From NCBI GenBank assembly GCA_016763335.1, contig JAESUD010000135.1, positions 1 to 5,956 on the forward strand: a DNA stretch of 5,956 nucleotides. The letters run 5' to 3'. Positions within the stretch are counted from its first letter, which is position 1. The number at the start of each line of letters is the position of its first letter. A model generated the notes under the pieces. That model was not told the origin of the DNA. It worked only from the letters and a program-made list of their open reading frames with translations, and ran no database searches. Below, in pieces: positions 1-5,956 of this stretch. The stretch is from Emcibacteraceae bacterium. GTDB taxonomy: Bacteria; Pseudomonadota; Alphaproteobacteria; Sphingomonadales; Emcibacteraceae. Position numbers and translations under genes: made by a program.

Positions 1-506
1 CTTCTCGTAGCCCCTTTGGCAAAAGTATCCGTGGTAAGAATTGCCGAAGCCGATAAAAGCCAACTTTCCGGGCTTAGTTTTTCTACAGCCTGTGCCACAT
101 GTTGATTAATCAGCTCTGCTTTAAACACTTCACCGATCACACCGGTAGAAGCCACATAAACTTGGCGTTCATCACATGACAAAGCGTCTGCAACGGAATG
201 AATGGTTGATGCCATGGCCTGATCACCCGCTTTTCCAGTGAAGGCATTAGCGTTTCCAGCATTTACCAAGAGGGCACGAGCAGATTTGTTCTCTAATAAA
301 ATTTCACGGCACCAGCCAACGGGTGCTGAATAACATTTCGATGTCGTGAATACACCGGCAGCCACAGCACCGTACGGAAATGACACTAATAACAAATCAT
401 CACGATTTTTATATTTCATTGCCGTAGCGGAGGTGGCCATAAGTACGCCGTCAATCCCGACAAGCACAGGGAATTTCTCTGGGGCCAATGGTGATTTTTT
501 TGTCAT
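1..506 (-). CDS. argJ: Bifunctional glutamate N-acetyltransferase / amino-acid N-acetyltransferase (ArgJ), N-terminal part, truncated by window edge
   Basis: ArgJ (ornithine acetyltransferase) moves the acetyl group from N-acetylornithine to glutamate in the cyclic arginine pathway; bifunctional forms also use acetyl-CoA. Translating the minus strand from the ATG at 506 gives 168 residues open to the window edge. Family landmarks appear in order: SPLAPEKFP (5-13), AMKYKNRDDLLL (29-40), AGVFTTSKCYSAPVGWC (50-66), the NAGNANAFTG signature (82-91), and STGVIGE (120-126), whose Thr121-Gly122 match the family's oxyanion-hole pair. TTDTFAKGA lies near the cut; most relatives have Pro where Ala stands here. 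The autocatalytic Thr (MATML motif) that splits the precursor into alpha and beta chains lies beyond the window, so intactness and mono- versus bifunctionality cannot be judged. An in-frame TAA sits four codons upstream of the ATG, which fixes the start; the ribosome binding site is weak. The gene is divergent from secA. Confidence 0.95.
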   Translation of the reverse strand, partial: MTKKSPLAPEKFPVLVGIDGVLMATSATAMKYKNRDDLLLVSFPYGAVAAGVFTTSKCYSAPVGWCREILLENKSARALLVNAGNANAFTGKAGDQAMASTIHSVADALSCDERQVYVASTGVIGEVFKAELINQHVAQAVEKLSPESWLLSASAILTTDTFAKGATR

Positions 507-549
507 TATTTTTATCGCTTAATTTCATTCTATTTATCTGATATTTCAA

Positions 550-579
550 CTTATAAGCCCTCAAAAGAAGGATTGTCCA
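550..579 (-). promoter_or_regulatory. Candidate sigma70-type promoter for argJ
   Basis: On the minus strand, TGGACA (plus-strand 574-579, five of six matches to TTGACA) is followed after 18 bp by TATAAG (plus-strand 550-555, five of six matches to TATAAT). Transcription would begin near 543, giving a leader of about 37 nt before the argJ ATG at 506. This is the best-matching hexamer pair in the intergenic region, but it was found by eye and start-site data are lacking. Confidence 0.5.
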
Positions 580-619
580 TATTTTCTCTTAAAAATTACA
601 ATAATATAGCCATCAATCA

Positions 620-648
620 TTGACAGAGAGCGTCCGCGCTCTTATTTG
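620..648 (+). promoter_or_regulatory. Candidate secA promoter (perfect -35, weak -10)
   Basis: TTGACA at 620-625 is a perfect -35 hexamer pointing toward secA. Seventeen bp downstream is TATTTG (643-648), which matches TATAAT only at its first three bases. The spacer is almost filled by the inverted repeat at 627-642. A transcript from here would carry a leader of about 105 nt that includes the dyad at 678-712. Confidence is limited by the poor -10; an alternative is the TATAAT at 713-718. Confidence 0.35.
627..642. repeat. Perfect 6-bp inverted repeat, 4-nt spacer
   Basis: AGAGCG and CGCTCT are exact reverse complements separated by TCCG. The 16-bp palindrome sits immediately downstream of the TTGACA at 620-625, in the space a sigma70 -35/-10 spacer would occupy. 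It is GC-rich in an otherwise AT-rich intergenic region. No T-run follows it (CTTATTTGTG), so it is a poor intrinsic terminator; an operator-like site or chance are the remaining readings. Confidence 0.5.
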
Positions 649-677
649 TGCTACTCTATATATGTGTATAAAAATTT

Positions 678-712
678 GAATTTGACCTTAAGTTTTTTTA
701 AGCGGTAAATTC
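678..712. repeat. Interrupted 13-bp inverted repeat upstream of secA
   Basis: GAATTT (678-683) pairs with AAATTC (707-712), ACC (685-687) with GGT (704-706), and TTAA (688-691) with TTAA (698-701). Interruptions are one base on the left (G684) and two on the right (G702, C703); the apical loop is GTTTTT. The dyad ends exactly where TATAAT (713-718) begins. It could be an operator next to that -10 box, or a leader hairpin about 50 nt before the secA start if transcription begins upstream. The pairing is mostly A-T, so an RNA hairpin would be only moderately stable. Confidence 0.5.
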
Positions 713-718
713 TATAAT
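713..718 (+). promoter_or_regulatory. Perfect TATAAT -10 hexamer upstream of secA
   Basis: TATAAT at 713-718 is a consensus -10 box. Initiation would fall near 725, leaving a leader of about 36 nt before the secA ATG. No good -35 lies at the normal distance: the 17-bp position (690-695) reads AAGTTT, and the TTGACC at 682-687 is 25 bp away. The TTGACC could instead pair with TAAATT (706-711) across 18 bp. In this AT-rich DNA a chance match is possible. Confidence 0.3.
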
Positions 719-748
719 AAAGGAACTTCGGAAAACCGTTGTTCGACT

Positions 749-752
749 AGGA
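749..752 (+). promoter_or_regulatory. secA ribosome binding site
   Basis: AGGA lies 8 nt before the ATG at 761, a normal Shine-Dalgarno distance. It supports 761 over the in-frame ATG at 770, as does the resulting N-terminus [13 protein letters not shown], which matches the usual SecA beginning. Confidence 0.6.
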
Positions 753-760
753 AAAATATA

Positions 761-3496
761 ATGCTGGGAATGGGCAAACTTGCCAAAAAAATATTTGGTA
801 CAGCAAATGATCGCTATTTGAAAAGTCTTCAACCGCGAATTAACGCCATTAACGCTCTTGAGCCGGAAATATCAGCCCTTTCAGACGAAGACCTACGCGG
901 CAAAACAGCCGAGTTTAGAAAACGGCTAGAAAGTGGTGAGACCCTAGACAGTTTGCTCGTTGAAGCATTTGCCGTGGTCCGCGAAGGCGCCGTTCGGGCA
1001 CTTGGTCAACGTCATTATGATGTTCAGCTTATTGGCGGCATTGTCCTTCACGAAGGGCAAATCGCGGAAATGAAAACCGGTGAAGGTAAGACACTGGTTT
1101 CAACGCTCGCCGGATATTTAAATGCCCTTCCCGCTAAAGGTGTTCATATTGTTACCGTTAATGATTATCTGGCCAGTCGCGATTCCGAATGGATGGGCCA
1201 AATATACCGTTTTCTCGGTATGACTGTTGGCTGCATTATTCCCAATATTCTTGATGAAAATAGAAAAGCCGCTTATGCCTGTGACGTAACCTATGCCACG
1301 AATAACGAGCTTGGGTTTGATTATCTGCGTGACAATATGAAATTTCATCCAAGTGCTATGGCACAGCGCGGCACCAATTATGCCATCGTCGATGAAGTTG
1401 ACAGTATTTTAATCGATGAAGCGCGTACCCCACTAATTATATCCGGCCCGACCGAAGACAAATCAGAACTTTATGTATCGGTTAATAATATTTTGCCGGA
1501 ACTTGTCCCCGAAGATTACGAAATAGATGAAAAAGGCCGCAGCATATCCCTTACTGAAGACGGTATGGAACATCTTGAGCAAGTTCTAAAGCAGGCCGGA
1601 CTTATTGAGAGTGATAATTTATACGACTACGAAAATGTTGCCGTAGTCCATCATGTTAATCAGGCCCTTAAAGCCCATAAATTATTCAGTGCTGAAAAAG
1701 ATTACATTGTTAAGGGCGGTGAAGTTGTCCTTATTGATGTCTTTACCGGGCGAATGATGGACGGACGACGCCTATCAGACGGCCTTCATCAAGCCATTGA
1801 AGCCAAAGAAGGCGTTGATATTCGCTCAGAAAACCAGACGCTTGCATCTGTTACATTCCAAAATTATTTCAGACTTTATGAAAAGCTGGCCGGAATGACC
1901 GGAACAGCGGCCACGGAAGCTGCCGAATTTGCTGACATATACGGATTAGGCGTAATTGAAGTGCCGACCCATACCGATGTATCCCGAATTGATGATCATG
2001 ATGAAATTTACCGTACCGCTACCGAAAAATATACGGCCATTGTTGACCGAATTGAAGAATGCTATAAAACTCGGCAACCAATATTAGTCGGTACAGTCAG
2101 TATCGAAAATTCCGAATCTTTATCAAGTATGCTTAAAAAGCGTAAAGTGAAACATAATGTTCTAAATGCCAAATACCATGAGGAAGAAGCCTTTATCGTC
2201 AGTCAAGCCGGACGCGAAGGTGCCGTAACCATCGCCACTAATATGGCCGGGCGCGGTACCGATATTCAACTCGGCGGTAATATCGATATGCGCATAGAAC
2301 GTGAAGTTACCGAAGAAGACGAAGCAAAACGTCAAAAGCATATTGAAAAAATTACTGAGGAAATCGCCATAGAAAAACAAGAAGTCATCAGACTTGGTGG
2401 TCTTTTTGTGCTTGGTACCGAACGTCATGAAAGTCGACGTATTGATAATCAGCTTCGCGGACGCTCAGGTCGACAAGGTGATCCTGGATATTCAAAGTTT
2501 TTCCTTAGTATGGAAGATGACCTTATGCGAATATTCGGCGGTGAACGCATGGATAGCTGGATGCAGAAACTAGGCTTTGAAGAAGGTGAGTCGTTAACAC
2601 ATCCATGGTTAAACCGCGCCGTTGAAAAATCACAAGAAAAAGTTGAAGCAAGAAATTACGATATCCGCAAAAACCTGCTTAAATTTGATAACGTGATGAA
2701 TGACCAACGTAAAGCTATCTACGAGCAACGCAAAGAAGTTATGGTCGAAGAAAACCTTGAAGAAACAATCTCGGATATGCGCGAACATCTGGTCGATGAA
2801 ATCGCCGCAAAATATGTTCCGTCACGCAGTTATTCCGATGATTGGGACACCAACGGCCTTTCCGTTGAAATGAAACGTATTTTTAGTACAGATTTTGACC
2901 TAGAAGAATGGACAAAGGAAGAAGGCATTGATGGCGATGCTTTTGCAGATAAACTTGTTGAGGCGACAACTCATTATATGGCAAAACGCAGTGCTGATTT
3001 TGGCCCTGAAGTTATGCGCCAAGTTGAAAGAACTGTATTACTTCAATCGATCGATACTCATTGGAAAGAACATCTCGGACAGCTTGATCACCTTCGACAA
3101 GTTATTCAACTTAGAGCATATGGCCAACGTAACCCGCTTGATGAATATAAAACAGAAGCATTTTCCATGTTTGAAAACATGCTTTCAACTACGCGCGAAA
3201 ATGTTGCACTCCTTCTCGCCCATGTTCAAATTAGACGCGAAGAAGATGTTCCGGAATTAGCAGAACCGGACCGCGGACGTATGAATGAAAGCCATCCGGG
3301 CGGAAGTGGTGCCATGGCACCAGCCGTCGGCGGCCCAGGTCAATGGAAGAACACACCCCGTAATGCCGATTGCCCATGCGGTAGTGGTAAAAAATATAAA
3401 CATTGCCACGGTCAGGCTATGCCAAAAGTTGGCCGAAATGATGCATGTCCTTGTGGTAGCGGCAAAAAATACAAACACTGTCATGGTGCAATTTAA
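761..3496 (+). CDS. secA: Protein translocase subunit SecA, with tandem C-terminal SEC-C zinc motifs
   Basis: SecA is the ATPase motor that drives unfolded preproteins through the SecYEG channel; it cycles between the cytoplasm and the inner membrane. The 911 residues cover the whole family architecture. NBD1 holds Walker A MKTGEGKT (104-111, Lys110) and Walker B DEVD (211-214). The preprotein cross-linking domain spans roughly 230-375. NBD2 carries LAGMTGTA (376-383), [10 protein letters not shown] (493-502) and the arginine-finger motif [11 protein letters not shown] (564-574). The scaffold helix and two-helix finger region follows, including [10 protein letters not shown] (763-772) and [13 protein letters not shown] (784-796). 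A Gly/Pro-rich linker (about 832-866) leads to two consecutive [14 protein letters not shown] motifs (871-884 and 896-909), each CxC...CH, the zinc ligand pattern that in SecA contacts SecB and phospholipids. Most SecA proteins I know of have a single copy. The gene is monocistronic here: divergent from argJ, followed by a terminator. No SecM-like leader is evident. Confidence 0.98.
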   Translation: MLGMGKLAKKIFGTANDRYLKSLQPRINAINALEPEISALSDEDLRGKTAEFRKRLESGETLDSLLVEAFAVVREGAVRALGQRHYDVQLIGGIVLHEGQIAEMKTGEGKTLVSTLAGYLNALPAKGVHIVTVNDYLASRDSEWMGQIYRFLGMTVGCIIPNILDENRKAAYACDVTYATNNELGFDYLRDNMKFHPSAMAQRGTNYAIVDEVDSILIDEARTPLIISGPTEDKSELYVSVNNILPELVPEDYEIDEKGRSISLTEDGMEHLEQVLKQAGLIESDNLYDYENVAVVHHVNQALKAHKLFSAEKDYIVKGGEVVLIDVFTGRMMDGRRLSDGLHQAIEAKEGVDIRSENQTLASVTFQNYFRLYEKLAGMTGTAATEAAEFADIYGLGVIEVPTHTDVSRIDDHDEIYRTATEKYTAIVDRIEECYKTRQPILVGTVSIENSESLSSMLKKRKVKHNVLNAKYHEEEAFIVSQAGREGAVTIATNMAGRGTDIQLGGNIDMRIEREVTEEDEAKRQKHIEKITEEIAIEKQEVIRLGGLFVLGTERHESRRIDNQLRGRSGRQGDPGYSKFFLSMEDDLMRIFGGERMDSWMQKLGFEEGESLTHPWLNRAVEKSQEKVEARNYDIRKNLLKFDNVMNDQRKAIYEQRKEVMVEENLEETISDMREHLVDEIAAKYVPSRSYSDDWDTNGLSVEMKRIFSTDFDLEEWTKEEGIDGDAFADKLVEATTHYMAKRSADFGPEVMRQVERTVLLQSIDTHWKEHLGQLDHLRQVIQLRAYGQRNPLDEYKTEAFSMFENMLSTTRENVALLLAHVQIRREEDVPELAEPDRGRMNESHPGGSGAMAPAVGGPGQWKNTPRNADCPCGSGKKYKHCHGQAMPKVGRNDACPCGSGKKYKHCHGAI
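3359..3487 (+). repeat. Tandem SEC-C repeat inside secA (two 54-nt copies, 75-nt period)
   Basis: Copy 1 (3359-3412) encodes SecA residues 867-884 and copy 2 (3434-3487) encodes residues 892-909, a 25-codon period. The 14-residue core [14 protein letters not shown] is identical in both. Nine of those 14 codons differ between copies, all at synonymous third positions, so the duplication is not recent and the protein sequence of both copies appears to be under constraint. Confidence 0.9.
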
Positions 3497-3504
3497 GATG
3501 TTAC

Positions 3505-3537
3505 AAAAAAAGCGCTGAATATTTTCAGCGCTTTTTT
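3505..3537. terminator. Bidirectional Rho-independent terminator between secA and accA
   Basis: A perfect 9-bp stem, AGCGCTGAA (3511-3519) and TTCAGCGCT (3524-3532), closes a TATT loop. It is preceded by an A run (3505-3511) and followed by a T run (3532-3537), so both strands read as hairpin plus U-tract. It begins 8 bp after the secA stop and lies 17 bp beyond the accA stop, and so should serve both convergent genes. Confidence 0.93.
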
Positions 3538-3554
3538 ATTAATTAAAAGTTGTC

Positions 3555-4508
3555 TTAGATACCTGGATTTCCGATATTGAGAAACTTCTCATTTCGCAGC
3601 TCTTTAATTTTGTCGGCACTAATTACTGAAAATTCCATCAAAGCATTATCAATCGCCTTGCTCACGGCCTTCATAGTTTTATCATGGTTGCGGTGAGCGC
3701 CGCCAATAGGTTCTGGAATAATCTCGTCGATAACATCAAGTTTAAGAAGATCTTGTGCCGTTATTTTAAGAGCGTTTGCCGCATCTTCGGCCTTTTCATT
3801 TGTACGCCATAAAATTGAAGCGCAACCTTCCGGTGAAATAACACTATAAACAGCATGTTCCATCATTAAGACCTTATTACCAACCGCCAACGCCACCGCG
3901 CCACCAGAACCGCCTTCACCAACGATAATGCTAATGAGGGGAACTTTTACATTCAAACAAGCTTCCGTTGACCTAGCGATGGCTTCCGCTTGACCACGCT
4001 CTTCCGCACCGACACCGGGATATGCTCCAGCAGTATCAACAAAAGTGATAATAGGAATTTTAAACTGATCGGCGAGTTTAAAAAGTCGGATTGCCTTACG
4101 AAACCCTTCAGGGCGGGCCATTCCGAAATTATGCTTGATGCGGCTTTGGGTATCATTGCCCTTTTCATGGCCGACAACCATAACCGTTTGACCTTTAAAA
4201 CGGCCAATACCACCAATAATAGCCTGATCATCAGAAAAACCGCGGTCCCCCGCTAAAGGCATAAAATCAGTAAATAAATTACTGAGATAATCAGAAAGGT
4301 GAGGTCTGTCAGGGTGTCGCGCGACTTTTATTTTTTCCCATGACGTAAGCTTGGCATAGGTAGACCGCAATAATTTATCGAGTTTTACTTCAAGACGACT
4401 TACTTCTTCAGCAATATTAATCTCATCGCCACTTTCCAAACTTTTCATGTCACGGATGCGACTTTCCAGTTCGGCAATAGATTTTTCAAAATCCAGATAG
4501 GTTTGCAT
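3555..4508 (-). CDS. accA: Acetyl-CoA carboxylase carboxyltransferase subunit alpha
   Basis: AccA and AccD form the carboxyltransferase half of acetyl-CoA carboxylase, which moves CO2 from carboxybiotin on AccB to acetyl-CoA to make malonyl-CoA, the committed step of fatty acid synthesis in the cytoplasm. The 317 residues equal the usual AccA length and begin MQTYLDFEKSIAELE, the standard family opening. The N-terminal helical region is followed by the crotonase-like carboxyltransferase fold: GHEKGNDT (113-120), FGMARPEGFRKA (128-139), DTAGAYPGVGAEERGQ (158-173), the glycine-rich VGEGGSGGA (196-204) that supplies oxyanion-hole amides, and YSVISPEGCASILWR (221-235). The frame stays open upstream to a GTG at 4562, but those 18 extra residues do not resemble AccA. 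The ribosome binding site is weak (GAAG about 10 nt upstream). xerD lies 99 bp upstream on the same strand; accA may be co-transcribed with it or use a promoter in that gap. Confidence 0.97.
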   Translation of the reverse strand: MQTYLDFEKSIAELESRIRDMKSLESGDEINIAEEVSRLEVKLDKLLRSTYAKLTSWEKIKVARHPDRPHLSDYLSNLFTDFMPLAGDRGFSDDQAIIGGIGRFKGQTVMVVGHEKGNDTQSRIKHNFGMARPEGFRKAIRLFKLADQFKIPIITFVDTAGAYPGVGAEERGQAEAIARSTEACLNVKVPLISIIVGEGGSGGAVALAVGNKVLMMEHAVYSVISPEGCASILWRTNEKAEDAANALKITAQDLLKLDVIDEIIPEPIGGAHRNHDKTMKAVSKAIDNALMEFSVISADKIKELRNEKFLNIGNPGI

Positions 4509-4607
4509 ATAATATGACTTCACTATTATTGTTCGCAAAAAAGCAGTTATACCCCCTGCCACAGAAAAAGGCGACTAAAAAAAACACCGTTAAAATAATT
4601 AAATCTG
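4509..4607 (-). other. xerD-accA intergenic gap (99 bp)
   Basis: Read on the minus strand, this gap holds an eight-T run shortly after the xerD stop without a clear stem before it, so I do not call a terminator. Further on there is a TATAAC hexamer (plus-strand GTTATA, 4546-4551) about 38 nt before the accA ATG that could be a -10 box, but no acceptable -35 is present 16-18 bp upstream. I also see no dif-like XerC/XerD binding site. Confidence 0.4.
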
Positions 4608-5546
4608 TTATTTTACAAGCGGGTGCTTACCATGAACCAATGATTTAAGCCTTTCCTCGAGAACATGAGTGTATATTTGCGTTGTACTTATATCAGCATG
4701 GCCCAACATTTTTTGAACGGCGCGAAGGTCGGCACCATTAGAGAGTAAATGAGTAGCAAAGGCATGGCGAAGTACGTGCGGAGATAAAGAAGTTGGTAAA
4801 ATACCAACCTTTGAGCCAAGCTCTTTCAAAAGCTGTGCAAAACGGTGCCTTGTCAAATGACCAAGTTTTCCGCGAGACGGGAATAGCCATTTTTGATGCT
4901 TGCCCGGATATTTTAACTTTCCAGTACTATCTTTAACCTGCATCATTACATTTGCATAAATTTGAACCGCTTGCAGCGCACGCTCGCTAAGGGGAACAAG
5001 CCTTTCTTTTTCCCCTTTACCACGTACATATATATAGGGCTCCCCGCTATTAAATACAGCCTTAGGAAGGCTTACCAACTCAGATACCCGCAGACCGGTT
5101 GCATAAAGAAGTTCGATCAACGCCCAAAGCCGCACATCATTAATATGTTCCGTGCTTTTAGCCTGTTGTTTCGCTTGCGAAAGCAAAGCGCTCACCTGTT
5201 CTTCACTTAATAATTTTGGTAATGACCTTCCCGTCTGGGGACTATCGAGGTCTAAAGCAGGGTTATCCTTCCGGATTCCCTCGCCGTAAATAAATTTAAA
5301 AAATTGTCTTAAACAAGAAAGCTTTCTCGCCGAAGTAGTGGCGGCAAAACCGTTCTTTTCAAGCAGAGAAAGATATTTTCTTAAGTCATCACGGTTAGCA
5401 TTTAACAATACACTACTTGATAGTTTCGGAGCCGCAACAATAAATTGTTCAAGGTCGCGCCGATAAGATTCTATTGTATTTAGTGAAGCCGCCCTTTCAG
5501 TCAGAATCATTTCAAGAAACAAATCTATAAGATTTTGATCTTTCAT
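4608..5546 (-). CDS. xerD: Site-specific tyrosine recombinase XerD
   Basis: XerD works with XerC at the dif site to resolve chromosome dimers at the division septum, activated by FtsK. The 312 residues have the usual two-domain form: an N-terminal SAM-like DNA-binding domain (about 4-95, with the LNTIESYRRDLEQF segment) and a C-terminal catalytic domain. All catalytic residues are present: Arg153 in ATGLRVSEL, Lys177 in RGKGEKERLVPL, His257 and Arg260 in SPHVLRHAFATHLL, His283 in MLGHADISTTQ, and nucleophile Tyr292 in IYTHV. The PHVLRHAFATHLL form and the HPL ending favour XerD over XerC, which usually has a KLRHSFATHLL-type motif. I chose the ATG at 5546, whose A is the last base of the upstream gene's TGA; there is no Shine-Dalgarno sequence, which fits translational coupling. 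A TTG directly before it (5549) would add only one residue. The chromosomal setting next to accA also argues against a phage or integron integrase. Confidence 0.95.
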   Translation of the reverse strand: MKDQNLIDLFLEMILTERAASLNTIESYRRDLEQFIVAAPKLSSSVLLNANRDDLRKYLSLLEKNGFAATTSARKLSCLRQFFKFIYGEGIRKDNPALDLDSPQTGRSLPKLLSEEQVSALLSQAKQQAKSTEHINDVRLWALIELLYATGLRVSELVSLPKAVFNSGEPYIYVRGKGEKERLVPLSERALQAVQIYANVMMQVKDSTGKLKYPGKHQKWLFPSRGKLGHLTRHRFAQLLKELGSKVGILPTSLSPHVLRHAFATHLLSNGADLRAVQKMLGHADISTTQIYTHVLEERLKSLVHGKHPLVK

Positions 5547-5956
5547 CAAAAATTATGAGCAACAAGAGCTTCAATGGCTATTTTACGCGCTTCACTCTCT
5601 AAGCCAAAACTTCTTAGAATGCGGATTACTGTACTTATACCGGAAGCGTCAAGGCTGCCAGGGCCATCCTGACCCATTGCAATCAGGCTTAAAATAATCG
5701 ATTGGGCCGGTTTATTTTCACCAACGGACTTAATCAATTCGCACCACACAGCCAGAGGTATGGCTTGAACATTCTCCGGATGATTATCTGTAATAAGATC
5801 AGCCCATTTTTCTTCAGACACTTCATATTGAAAGGCTTCCGCCACCGCATAAAACAACGCGGCTTTGTCGTCACGGTTTTGCGGCGCGAGGACCATCTGA
5901 CCATTCCACCAAAGATTTAAAATATCCCCCGACCACGGAATATCACCACGATCGGC
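5546..5956 (-). CDS. Uncharacterised helical protein, C-terminal part, coupled to xerD
   Basis: The frame is open from the right window edge to the TGA at 5548-5546, giving 136 residues of the C-terminus of a longer protein; the ATG at 5896 is internal, since coding-like sequence continues upstream (IPWSGDILNLWWNG). I do not recognise a named family with certainty. The sequence is rich in Ala, Leu, Ile and Glu and reads as consecutive amphipathic helix pairs, for example KAALFYAVAEAFQYEV, AVWCELIKSVGENK, and the final pair SGISTVIRILRSFGLESEAR plus KIAIEALVAH, resembling an alpha-solenoid/TPR-like end. Large Ala-rich proteins of this general look, some poorly annotated as antifreeze-like, occur beside xerD in other alphaproteobacteria; that is recollection, not a search result. 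No signal peptide can be judged because the N-terminus is missing. Its stop overlaps the xerD start by one base, so the two are probably co-transcribed and translationally coupled. Confidence 0.8.
   Translation of the reverse strand, partial: ADRGDIPWSGDILNLWWNGQMVLAPQNRDDKAALFYAVAEAFQYEVSEEKWADLITDNHPENVQAIPLAVWCELIKSVGENKPAQSIILSLIAMGQDGPGSLDASGISTVIRILRSFGLESEARKIAIEALVAHNF

Noticed and set aside
770..772. Internal ATG as secA start
   Set aside because: The ATG at 761 has AGGA at a good distance and gives the usual MLG-type SecA N-terminus.
1118..3484. Several 75-110 codon open frames overlapping secA on both strands
   Set aside because: They lie wholly inside secA, show no family resemblance or ribosome binding sites, and have compositions expected of shadow frames.
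3953..4256. Open frames overlapping accA on both strands
   Set aside because: accA is complete with all motifs intact in its own frame; these are shadows without supporting signals.
4509..4562. Upstream GTG start that would lengthen AccA by 18 residues
   Set aside because: The extra residues do not resemble AccA, the length from 4508 equals the family norm, and the protein from 4508 begins with the standard MQTYLDFEK.
4571..4590. Possible terminator after xerD, suggested by the eight-T run on the minus strand
   Set aside because: No adequate stem precedes the T run, so intrinsic termination is not supported.
5544..5549. TTG start for XerD one codon before the ATG
   Set aside because: The ATG directly after it overlaps the upstream TGA in the common TGATG arrangement and is the stronger start codon; the difference is one residue.
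4962..5920. Plus-strand open frames opposite xerD and the gene upstream of it
   Set aside because: They are antisense to well-supported coding sequence and lack recognisable domains.

Overview
The window looks like ordinary chromosomal core genome from a moderately AT-rich alphaproteobacterium. The SecA form (N-terminus [14 protein letters not shown]-terminal zinc motif), the XerD-type recombinase placed directly before accA, and the argJ/secA neighbourhood all fit that class. The order cannot be decided from this stretch. I see no mobile element, CRISPR array, tRNA or rRNA.

Layout: (1) Positions 1-506, minus strand: the N-terminal 168 codons of argJ (arginine biosynthesis), cut off by the left edge. 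(2) Positions 507-760: a 254-bp divergent intergenic region with a good sigma70-like promoter facing argJ, candidate promoter elements facing secA, and two inverted repeats. (3) Positions 761-3496, plus strand: complete secA, the preprotein translocase ATPase, with two zinc-binding SEC-C motifs in tandem at its C-terminus. (4) Positions 3505-3537: a strong hairpin with A/T flanks that can terminate transcription from both sides, between the convergent secA and accA. (5) Positions 3555-5956, minus strand: an apparent unit read right to left as unknown gene (partial), xerD, accA. The unknown gene's stop codon overlaps the xerD start by one base. A 99-bp gap separates xerD from accA.

The genes do not form one pathway: arginine/acetylornithine metabolism (argJ), Sec-dependent export (secA), the first committed step of fatty acid synthesis (accA) and chromosome dimer resolution (xerD) are all housekeeping functions. 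I find no convincing undescribed system. The points most worth a second look are the duplicated SecA zinc motif, whose two copies are identical in protein but diverged at synonymous sites, the dyad symmetry next to a perfect TATAAT upstream of secA, and the unrecognised helical protein coupled to xerD.
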